A DNA stretch of 11,552 bases from positions 1 through 11,552 of the forward strand of contig DVHA01000258.1 of the NCBI GenBank assembly GCA_018712425.1. Reading direction: 5' to 3'. Positions 6,571 to 11,552 of this stretch are shown here, piece by piece (the first letter of the stretch is position 1; each line of letters begins with the position of its first letter). Position numbers and translations under genes: made by a program. The notes under the pieces were generated by a model. It was not told where the DNA came from. It saw only the letters and a program-made list of their open reading frames with translations, and ran no database searches. The stretch comes from Candidatus Faecivivens stercoravium. Its GTDB lineage: Bacteria; Bacillota; Clostridia; Oscillospirales; Ruminococcaceae.

Positions 6571-6796
6571 GAAAACTGTATACAGCATGTCGAAAGAGTT
6601 CTGCTGAAAAAAGGGAAGAAACTTTCCGATGCGCTGTAAAATTTAAATACCATTTTTTCCGGCGGCATGTACGGCGGAAAAAATACCTTGATTCGGGCAA
6701 GTGTGCGACCGCAGGGAGTGCATGCAGCCCGGATGTCATCCTGTCGAAAAACTTGTTTTTCGACAGTCTCATCCAGATAGAGGGAGGTTTTGCCGG
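6571..6796 (+). promoter_or_regulatory. structured 5' leader of the tetrapyrrole operon
   Basis: About 220 nt lie between the promoter and the first start codon. Visible structures are: a hairpin GGGAAG-AAA-CTTTCC near 6613-6627; a T6/A6-flanked stem TTTTTTCCG/CGGAAAAAA around 6654-6684; and a perfect 12-bp stem CTGTCGAAAAAC (6741-6752) with GTTTTTCGACAG (6755-6766), enclosed by GGATG (6731-6735) and CATCC (6770-6774). AGGGAGG at 6781-6787 is the ribosome site. It does not match a cobalamin riboswitch that I can support, and no ligand can be named. Confidence 0.5.
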
Positions 6797-7240
6797 ATGG
6801 ACGGTTTTTTTCCAGTTTTTATTCCTTTAAAGGGGCAGCCGGTGCTGCTCATCGGCGGCGGGAAGGTGGCGCTGCGGCGGGCGCAAACCCTCGCCCGGTT
6901 CGGGGCGGAACTGACGGTGGTCGCGCCCGAAATCCTCCCGGCGCTTACGCCGCTCGCCCGCTGCATCCGCCGCCCCTTCCGGCCGGAAGACGTCCGGGAA
7001 AGGTACCGGCTGGTGATCGCCGCCAGCTCTGACCGGGCCGTCAACCGGACGGCGGGGGAACGGGCCCGGGCGCTTGGCATCCCGGTTTCGGTCGCCGACG
7101 TGAAGGAGGAGTCGACCTTTTTCTTCCCGGCGGTCATCAAGGGGGGCGGGGTTGTCGCCGGCCTCATCTCGGAAGGGGGACAGGACCACCGGCTCGCGGT
7201 CCGGCGGGCGGCGGAAATCCGGGAGATGCTTTGCAAATGA
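6797..7240 (+). CDS. precorrin-2 dehydrogenase (siroheme-synthase N-terminal type)
   Basis: A 147-residue protein of the Met8/CysG N-terminal/SirC type. It oxidises precorrin-2 to sirohydrochlorin with NAD+, in the cytosol. It opens with FPVFIPLKGQPVLLIGGGKVALRRAQTL (quoted in parts: FPVFIPLKGQ 5-14, dinucleotide loop IGGGKVA 19-25). TVVAPE (40-45), VIAASSD (73-79) and VADVKEESTFFFPA (99-112) follow. Asp101 sits where the family's essential Asp is. The final GGQDHRLAVRRAAEIRE matches the family C-terminal motif. At 147 residues it lacks most of the C-terminal helical domain of longer members. ATG 6797 follows AGGGAGG by nine bases. An in-frame ATG at 6701 would run through the leader hairpins and is unlikely. 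It is the first gene of the operon with hemC and cobA-hemD. Confidence 0.9.
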   Translation: MDGFFPVFIPLKGQPVLLIGGGKVALRRAQTLARFGAELTVVAPEILPALTPLARCIRRPFRPEDVRERYRLVIAASSDRAVNRTAGERARALGIPVSVADVKEESTFFFPAVIKGGGVVAGLISEGGQDHRLAVRRAAEIREMLCK

Positions 7241-7500
7241 TATATGGCTGACGCCATATGATATAGCCCTTCGGGCTGTGATATAGCGCTGCGCGCTATG
7301 ATATATTGTCCTGCGGACAATATGAAGGTACGCTTCGCTGATTTAATTTTTGGTGCTGGACATGAGGTTTCAGTTCCGACTTCGCAGTTTCATTTAAATC
7401 AAAGGCCGCTTGCGGCCTACCTTCATCTGACCCGCAGGGGAAGATATCATACCGCGAAGCGGTATATCATTCATCATATGCCCGAACGGCATATATCATC
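7241..7500. repeat. array of mini-hairpins in head-to-head arrangement
   Basis: This intergenic stretch is almost wholly small perfect hairpins. Left half: ATATGGC/GCCATAT (7242-7259), AGCCC/GGGCT (7265-7277), ATAGCGC/GCGCTAT (7283-7299) and ATATTGTCC/GGACAATAT (7303-7323), joined by ATGATATA spacers. Right half: ATACCGC/GCGGTAT (7449-7465) and ATATGCC/GGCATAT (7476-7494), joined by TATATCAT, the complement of the left spacer. In the centre is a nested structure, ATGAAGGTA (7322-7330) with TACCTTCAT (7418-7426). Inside it, GATTTAA (7340-7346) pairs with TTAAATC (7394-7400), and a GGCCGC/GCGGCC hairpin lies at 7404-7417. It separates precorrin-2 dehydrogenase from hemC within the operon. Confidence 0.88.
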
Positions 7501-7523
7501 TCATTAAAGAAAGGTGACTGCGT

Positions 7524-8414
7524 ATGAATAAAATCCTCCGCATTGGCACCCGCGACAGCAAGCTGGCCCTCGTCCAGACCGAGATTGTCGCCGGTGCCAT
7601 CCGGAAACTGAACCCCGGCTTACAGGTCGAGCTGGTGACGATGAAGACCACCGGCGACAAAATCCTCGACCGGACGCTGGACAAGGTGGGCGGCAAAGGG
7701 CTGTTTGTCAAGGAACTGGACGAAGCCCTCCTCTCCGGCCGGGCCGACCTGACCGTCCATTCCTATAAGGATATGCCGATGGAATTAAACCCCCTGCTGC
7801 CGGTGGTGGCCCTCTCGCCCCGGGAAGACCCCCGGGACTGCCTCATCCTGCCGGAAAGTGGGGTGATGGGGTCAGGGCCGATCGGCTCCTCCAGCCTCCG
7901 GCGGCGGCACCAGCTGCCCGCCCTCTTCCCGGGCTATGAGACCAAACCGGTCCGCGGCAACGTCCTCACCCGGCTGCGCAAGCTGGAAGAGGAGGGCTTT
8001 TCCGCCCTGGTGCTGGCGGTTTCGGGGATGAAGCGGCTGGGGCTGGAAAACCGGATCAGCCGGGTTTTCACGCCGGACGAGATGGTCCCGGCGGCCTCCC
8101 AGGGCATCCTCGCCGTCCAGGGCCGGGCGGGGGAGGACTATTCCTTCCTCGCGGCCTTCGATTCGGCCGAAAGCCGGGTCTGTTCGGCAGCCGAGCGGGC
8201 GTTTGTCCGGGCGCTGGACGGCGGGTGCAGCACCCCGACCGCCGCTTACGCCGAACTGGAAGGTGGGGAAGTGCTGCTCCGCACCTTCTACGTCGCCCCC
8301 GATGGGCGGCAGATCAAGCGGAAGGCCGCCGCCCCGATTGCTGAGGCGGAAGCCCTAGGCATCCGGCTGGCGAAAGAGACGCTTTTGGCGGCGGGAACGG
8401 AGGGGAGAGCATGA
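7524..8414 (+). CDS. hemC: porphobilinogen deaminase (hydroxymethylbilane synthase)
   Basis: A 296-residue cytosolic enzyme that joins four porphobilinogen units into hydroxymethylbilane. N-terminal IGTRDSKLALVQT (7-19) contains Arg10. VHSYKDMPMEL (78-88) carries the catalytic Asp83 (E. coli D84). GSSSLRRRHQL (121-131) and VRGNVLTRLRKL supply the substrate-binding arginines. Cys235 in DGGCSTPT is the residue that carries the dipyrromethane cofactor. Length and motif order are normal. The start follows AAAGGTG (7510-7516) by seven bases. The stop overlaps the start of cobA-hemD as ATGA, so the two genes are translationally coupled. It is separated from precorrin-2 dehydrogenase by the 260-bp hairpin array, but the same strand and pathway argue for one operon, unless the array ends the transcript. 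Confidence 0.97.
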   Translation: MNKILRIGTRDSKLALVQTEIVAGAIRKLNPGLQVELVTMKTTGDKILDRTLDKVGGKGLFVKELDEALLSGRADLTVHSYKDMPMELNPLLPVVALSPREDPRDCLILPESGVMGSGPIGSSSLRRRHQLPALFPGYETKPVRGNVLTRLRKLEEEGFSALVLAVSGMKRLGLENRISRVFTPDEMVPAASQGILAVQGRAGEDYSFLAAFDSAESRVCSAAERAFVRALDGGCSTPTAAYAELEGGEVLLRTFYVAPDGRQIKRKAAAPIAEAEALGIRLAKETLLAAGTEGRA

Positions 8415-9901
8415 GCGGCAAAATCATCCTCGTCGGGGCAGGCCCCGGCGGCAAAGGGCTTCTGACCCTGCGGGGGCTGGAGGCGCTGGGGGAGGCGGAC
8501 GCGGTCGTCTACGACCGGCTGGTGTCGGAAGAGATCCTCTCCCTCATCCCCTCTTCCGCCGAGAAGATCGACGCCGGCAAATCCCCCGGCTCCCACCCGG
8601 TCCCCCAGCCGGAGATCAACCGCATCCTCGTCGAAAAGGCGGAGGAAGGGAAGACGGTCGTCCGGTTAAAGGGCGGCGACCCCTTCGTCTTCGGCCGGGG
8701 CGGGGAGGAGCTGGATATCCCGGCGGAGAAGGGCATCCCCTTCGAGGTGGTGCCGGGGGTGACGTCGGCGGTGGCGGCATTGTCGGAGGCGGGCATCCCG
8801 GTCACCGCCCGGGGCGTTGCCTCTTCCTTCCATGTGATTACCGGCCACCAGAAGGGGGATGAACCGCTTCAGATTCCTTTTGACGCGCTCGCAAAGGCCG
8901 GCGGCACCCTCGTCTTCCTGATGGGGATGGGGGCGCTCCCCCGGCTGTCGGAAGGGCTCCTTTCCGCCGGGATGGACCCGGAGACCCCCGCCGCCATCGT
9001 CGAAAACGGCGCCCGGCCGGAACAGCGGAAACTCCTCTCCACCCTCGCCCGCCTGCCGGAAGAGGCGGCGGCGATGGGCCTCCACTCCCCGGCGGTCATC
9101 GCGGTCGGGGCGGTTTGCGGCCTTTCCGGCCGGTACGGCTGGCGGGAAAAACTCCCCCTCCACGGGAAAAAGATCATCGCCGGGCGGAGCGGTTCGGCGG
9201 AGGGGAAGCTCCTGCGGCTGCTGGAGCGGATGGGGGCCTCGGTCTACGACCTGCCGCTCATCCGCACCGACCCGCTCCCCGGCCCGCTCCCGCCAGAACT
9301 TTTGGACAGCCGCTGGCTCACCTTTTCCAGCAAAGTGGGCGTCCGGTGCTTTTTCGCCCGGCTGGTGGAATCGGGGCTGGACACCCGGGCGCTCTCCGGC
9401 GTCAAAATCGCCGCCGTCGGCCGGGCGACCGCCGCGGCCCTGCGGGAAAAGGGCATCCTCCCCGACCTCATCCCCGAACAGTTTGACGGGGAACACCTCG
9501 GGAAGGCGCTGATCGAGCGGACCGATCCCTTCGACCTCATCACCCTCTGCGAGCCGGAAAGCCCGTCCGGGACGCTCCGGGAGATGCTCACCGCCGCCGG
9601 GCGGACGGTCAGAAGCCTGCCGCTCTACCGGACGGCGCCGCTGCCGCTGCGGGAGCCGGAACGGGTGGAGCGGATGCTGCGGGAAGGGGTGCCGGCCGCC
9701 TTTTCCAGCGGCTCGATGGCCCGGTCGCTGGCGGCGTCGCTGCCGGGGATGGACTTTTCCGGCGTCACTGCCTTCTGTATCGGCCGGGAGACCGGGAAGG
9801 CCGCCCGGGAGGCGGGTTTCCGGACGGTTGTGGCGGAGGAGGCAACGCTTGAAGGACTGGCGGGGAAGATCCGGGAGACTTTGGCTGCAAAGGGGTCCTA
9901 A
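8411..9901 (+). CDS. cobA-hemD: fused uroporphyrinogen-III C-methyltransferase / uroporphyrinogen-III synthase
   Basis: A 496-residue bifunctional protein. Residues 1-245 are the SAM-dependent methyltransferase (SUMT) that makes precorrin-2 from uroporphyrinogen III. Its motifs are VGAGPGG (8-14), RLKGGDPFVFGRG (85-97), VVPGVTSA, GIPVTARG and FHVITGH. From about residue 251 (HGKKIIAGRS) to the end is a HemD synthase domain, with TFSSKVGVRCFF, AAVGRATAAALRE, AFSSGSMARSL and FCIGRETGKAAREAGF. It cyclises hydroxymethylbilane, the product of the HemC encoded just upstream. The ATGA overlap with hemC couples translation. Such fusions are common in Clostridia. With the precorrin-2 dehydrogenase encoded two genes upstream, the operon reaches sirohydrochlorin. 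Both halves look complete. Confidence 0.96.
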   Translation: MSGKIILVGAGPGGKGLLTLRGLEALGEADAVVYDRLVSEEILSLIPSSAEKIDAGKSPGSHPVPQPEINRILVEKAEEGKTVVRLKGGDPFVFGRGGEELDIPAEKGIPFEVVPGVTSAVAALSEAGIPVTARGVASSFHVITGHQKGDEPLQIPFDALAKAGGTLVFLMGMGALPRLSEGLLSAGMDPETPAAIVENGARPEQRKLLSTLARLPEEAAAMGLHSPAVIAVGAVCGLSGRYGWREKLPLHGKKIIAGRSGSAEGKLLRLLERMGASVYDLPLIRTDPLPGPLPPELLDSRWLTFSSKVGVRCFFARLVESGLDTRALSGVKIAAVGRATAAALREKGILPDLIPEQFDGEHLGKALIERTDPFDLITLCEPESPSGTLREMLTAAGRTVRSLPLYRTAPLPLREPERVERMLREGVPAAFSSGSMARSLAASLPGMDFSGVTAFCIGRETGKAAREAGFRTVVAEEATLEGLAGKIRETLAAKGS

Positions 9902-9983
9902 ATGGCAGATAGGTTGAAATAAGAAACCCCTTTATGTTTCGCTTAATAATATAAACTTTCCAAACGTCCAGTCAACGTTCCGA

Positions 9984-10199
9984 AGACCGTTCGCTTGACG
10001 AACGGTCTCACACACGGGGGAGCGGGAGACACGGCCGCGTCGAACAGCGGGTCCAGGGCCCGCGAGGGTCCTGGCGAATTCCAAAGGCAGAGCCTTTGGT
10101 CCATCAAAGTGAAACTTTGTCGCTGCCATAAGGGCAGCGAAACAAATATTATATTGTTTTACGAACAATACAATACCAGGCTTTCAGCTCCAGCTGAAA
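9984..10199. repeat. intergenic cluster of perfect mini-hairpins with inverted copy of the 3050 element
   Basis: Part of the gene-free stretch between cobA-hemD and the GH2 gene. The hairpins are: AGACCGTTCG/CGAACGGTCT (9984-10008); the element at 10049-10099, in which CCAAAGGCAGAGCCTTTGG (10081-10099) is the inverted copy of 3050-3068; CAAAGT/ACTTTG with GAA loop (10105-10119); TCGCTGCC/GGCAGCGA (10120-10140); TATTGTT/AACAATA (10152-10170); and TTTCAGC/GCTGAAA (10182-10199). Each stem is different and perfect. Between the cobA-hemD stop and 9984 I see only a weak GAAAC/GTTTC pairing (9923-9940) and no convincing terminator. Confidence 0.82.
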
Positions 10200-10251
10200 A
10201 GGATTGACCCATTGCCTGTTTTTGCGCGTTTTTCAAAATGTGTATAATCTA

Positions 10252-10280
10252 TTGCAAATTATCTCGCAATTTGCTATAAT
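10252..10280 (+). promoter_or_regulatory. promoter of the GH2 gene with inverted-repeat operator
   Basis: TTGCAA (10252-10257) and TATAAT (10275-10280) are exactly 17 bases apart. Between and partly over them is a perfect inverted repeat, GCAAATT (10254-10260) with AATTTGC (10268-10274), well placed for a repressor that senses a sugar. A second perfect TATAAT at 10243-10248 has only a poor upstream hexamer. Confidence 0.78.
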
Positions 10281-10293
10281 TATATTGATTTAC

Positions 10294-10400
10294 ACCAGAG
10301 ATTGTCCCCGCCCCTATAGATCCGGATCATTCGCTGAAAAGAGGCGGTAGAAAGGGATGGGGGACACCCTCTGGTCCCGGCCGGCAGGTTGGCAGCCGGG
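10294..10400 (+). promoter_or_regulatory. structured 5' leader of the GH2 gene
   Basis: A long-range stem pairs ACCAGAG (10294-10300) with CTCTGGT (10369-10375) and, inside it, TGTCCCC (10303-10309) with GGGGACA (10360-10366), broken only by a two-by-two internal loop. Next to it CCCGGC (10376-10381) pairs with GCCGGG (10395-10400). Nearer the gene, CTTTCGAAAG (10417-10426) overlaps the ribosome site AAAGGAG (10423-10429). I recognise no riboswitch class. Confidence 0.5.
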
Positions 10401-10437
10401 GGTTGTGCCACTTCCTCTTTCGAAAGGAGCCAAGGCT

Positions 10438-11552
10438 ATGAAAAAGACGCTTTTTACCGGCGGCTGGCGGTTTGCCGCGGCCGGGGAGCCGCTGCGCCCG
10501 GTGATCCTTCCCCACGACGCGATGCTCCACCGGCCCCGGGACCCTGCCGCCCCTTCCAGCAGCGCCGGCGCTTATTTCCCCGGCGGGCGGTATGTTTATG
10601 AAAAGAGCTTTACACTGGATGCGGAAGCCGTGTCCCGGCACACCCTCTTTTACTTCGAGGGAGTCTATAAAAACGCCCGGGTATTGATCAACGGCGCCGC
10701 CGCCGGGCAGAACGCCTACGGCTATCTCCCCTTCAGCGTCCCGGCTGGCGGGCTGCTGCGGGAGGGGGAAAACTGTATCCGGGTGGAGTGCGATAACGTC
10801 GACCAGCCGGATTCCCGCTGGTATTCTGGCGCCGGGATCTACCTGCCGGTCTGGATGCTGACGGGGCCTTCCGCCAGCCTGGAGCCGGGTTCGGTGAGGG
10901 TCACCACCACCTCGGTCGACCCGCCCGCCGTCCGGGTGGAGACGGCCGTTTCCGAAGGGGAAGTATCAGTCGAAATCCTTGACGGGGAGCAGGTCATCGC
11001 CGCGGCGGAAGGGGCGGATGTGGCCATCCCGCTTCCCGGGGCGGGCCTCTGGAGCGAGGAGAGCCCGAAGCTTTATTCCGCCCGGGTAACCCGCCGGATG
11101 GGGGAGGAAACCGATACCGAGACGGTCTCCTTCGGCATCCGGACCATTGCCTACAGCCCCCAGGGCTTTTTCGTCAACGGCCGCAGGACCCTCCTCCGGG
11201 GCGGCTGCGTCCACCACGACAACGGCATCCTCGGGGCCGCCACCTTCGACGAGAGCGTCTGGCGGCGGGTGCGGATGCTGAAAGAAGCGGGCTTTAACGC
11301 CATCCGCTTGGCCCACAACCCCTGCTGCCGGGCGATGCTGGAGGCCTGCGATAAACTCGGGATGTACATCATGGACGAGAGCTGGGACATGTGGTTTAGC
11401 CGCAAGAGCCGGTACGATTACGCCTCCCAGTGGCCGGACCACTATAAAGACGACCTTGCGGCAATGGTGCGGAAGGACTATAACCATCCTTCGGTCATCC
11501 TCTATTCAATCGGCAACGAGGTTTCGGAACCGGCGGGGGATCAGGGCCTCGA
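10438..11552 (+). CDS. glycoside hydrolase family 2 protein, 3'-truncated
   Basis: An open frame of 371 codons runs off the window end. It is a retaining GH2 enzyme of the beta-galactosidase/glucuronidase superfamily. The order is an N-terminal sugar-binding beta domain (about 1-140, with FYFEGVYKNARVLING and RWYSGAGIYLPVW at 127-139), an Ig-like domain (about 145-230) and a TIM barrel from about 242 (GFFVNGRRTLLRGG, CVHHDNG). RLAHNP starts at Arg290, and YSIGNEV holds the acid/base Glu361. The catalytic nucleophile lies beyond the window. There is no signal peptide at the start (MKKTLFTGGWRF), so it is probably intracellular. ATG 10438 follows AAAGGAG (10423-10429) by eight bases. The substrate (beta-galactoside, glucuronide or other) cannot be fixed without the C-terminal half. 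It has its own promoter with a candidate operator. Confidence 0.93.
   Translation, partial: MKKTLFTGGWRFAAAGEPLRPVILPHDAMLHRPRDPAAPSSSAGAYFPGGRYVYEKSFTLDAEAVSRHTLFYFEGVYKNARVLINGAAAGQNAYGYLPFSVPAGGLLREGENCIRVECDNVDQPDSRWYSGAGIYLPVWMLTGPSASLEPGSVRVTTTSVDPPAVRVETAVSEGEVSVEILDGEQVIAAAEGADVAIPLPGAGLWSEESPKLYSARVTRRMGEETDTETVSFGIRTIAYSPQGFFVNGRRTLLRGGCVHHDNGILGAATFDESVWRRVRMLKEAGFNAIRLAHNPCCRAMLEACDKLGMYIMDESWDMWFSRKSRYDYASQWPDHYKDDLAAMVRKDYNHPSVILYSIGNEVSEPAGDQGL

Noticed and set aside
6590..6720. Cobalamin riboswitch in the leader of the tetrapyrrole operon (AAAAAAGGGAAG and CTGTAAAA resemble parts of the consensus).
   Set aside because: The conserved CCCCGC-ACUGUAA core and the AGCCAGGAGACCUGCC box are not present. 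GGGAAG instead pairs with CTTTCC as a simple hairpin.
6482..6772. A 96-residue minus-strand open frame opposite the tetrapyrrole leader.
   Set aside because: It covers a promoter and leader hairpins, has no ribosome site and shows no domain.
6701..6796. Upstream in-frame start for precorrin-2 dehydrogenase.
   Set aside because: The extra 32 residues are encoded by leader hairpins and do not resemble the family. ATG 6797 has a clear AGGGAGG site.
7241..7500. CRISPR array.
   Set aside because: The repeated parts are short ATGATATA spacers between unlike hairpins of uneven length. There is no constant repeat of 24-40 bp, no regular spacer, and no cas gene.
7298..7507. A 69-residue open frame through the hairpin array.
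   Set aside because: No ribosome site and the sequence is fully explained by hairpin structure. The peptide has no protein-like features.
8666..9496. A 276-residue minus-strand open frame inside cobA-hemD.
   Set aside because: It is a shadow of a clearly recognised gene, with low-complexity Pro/Gly/Arg composition typical of antisense GC-rich DNA.
9995..10207. A 70-residue open frame in the second hairpin cluster.
   Set aside because: It runs through inverted repeats, has no ribosome site and shows no domain.
10369..10410. tRNA-like segment (CAGGTTGGCAGCC resembles a D-arm).
   Set aside because: No matching acceptor stem, anticodon arm or T-loop. The bases fit the CCCGGC/GCCGGG hairpin of the leader.

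Overview
The window is a GC-rich stretch that most resembles an anaerobic gut Firmicute of the Oscillospiraceae/Ruminococcaceae kind. The signs are lipoprotein signals with SGC/AGC lipoboxes, strong AGGAGG ribosome sites, short sigma-A promoters, a fused cobA-hemD gene, a RelB/DinJ-YoeB toxin-antitoxin pair, and intergenic DNA packed with small perfect hairpins. The lineage is an inference from style, not from a marker gene.

Left part (1-4909, + strand): cell-surface genes. A 5'-truncated, beta-repeat (WG-like) protein is followed 24 nt later by a paralogous lipoprotein. After a palindromic repeat element comes a PstS-like phosphate-binding lipoprotein with no transporter genes beside it, then a small unrecognised protein with a signal peptide and a C-terminal membrane anchor. 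The first gene carries two copies of the same C-terminal module, so it appears to be a multi-unit protein whose units each match the neighbouring lipoprotein.

Middle part (4939-6332, - strand): a YoeB-family toxin and its RelB/DinJ antitoxin, overlapping by 8 nt, with a consensus promoter that carries a candidate operator and with a strong terminator. Upstream on the same strand is a stand-alone cytidylate-kinase-like gene with its own promoter.

Right-centre (6541-9901, + strand): a tetrapyrrole operon. It encodes precorrin-2 dehydrogenase, porphobilinogen deaminase (hemC) and a fused uroporphyrinogen-III C-methyltransferase/synthase (cobA-hemD). Together these take porphobilinogen to uroporphyrinogen III, precorrin-2 and sirohydrochlorin, the branch leading to siroheme and cobalamin. 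hemA, hemB and hemL are absent here. A 260-bp array of mini-hairpins sits between the first two genes.

Right edge (9902-11552): a second hairpin cluster includes an inverted copy of the palindromic element from position 3050. It is followed by a promoter with an inverted repeat between -35 and -10, a structured leader, and a 3'-truncated glycoside hydrolase family 2 gene cut by the window end.

The least explained signal is the intergenic DNA. Four gaps hold small hairpins whose stem sequences differ from one to the next but remain perfectly paired.
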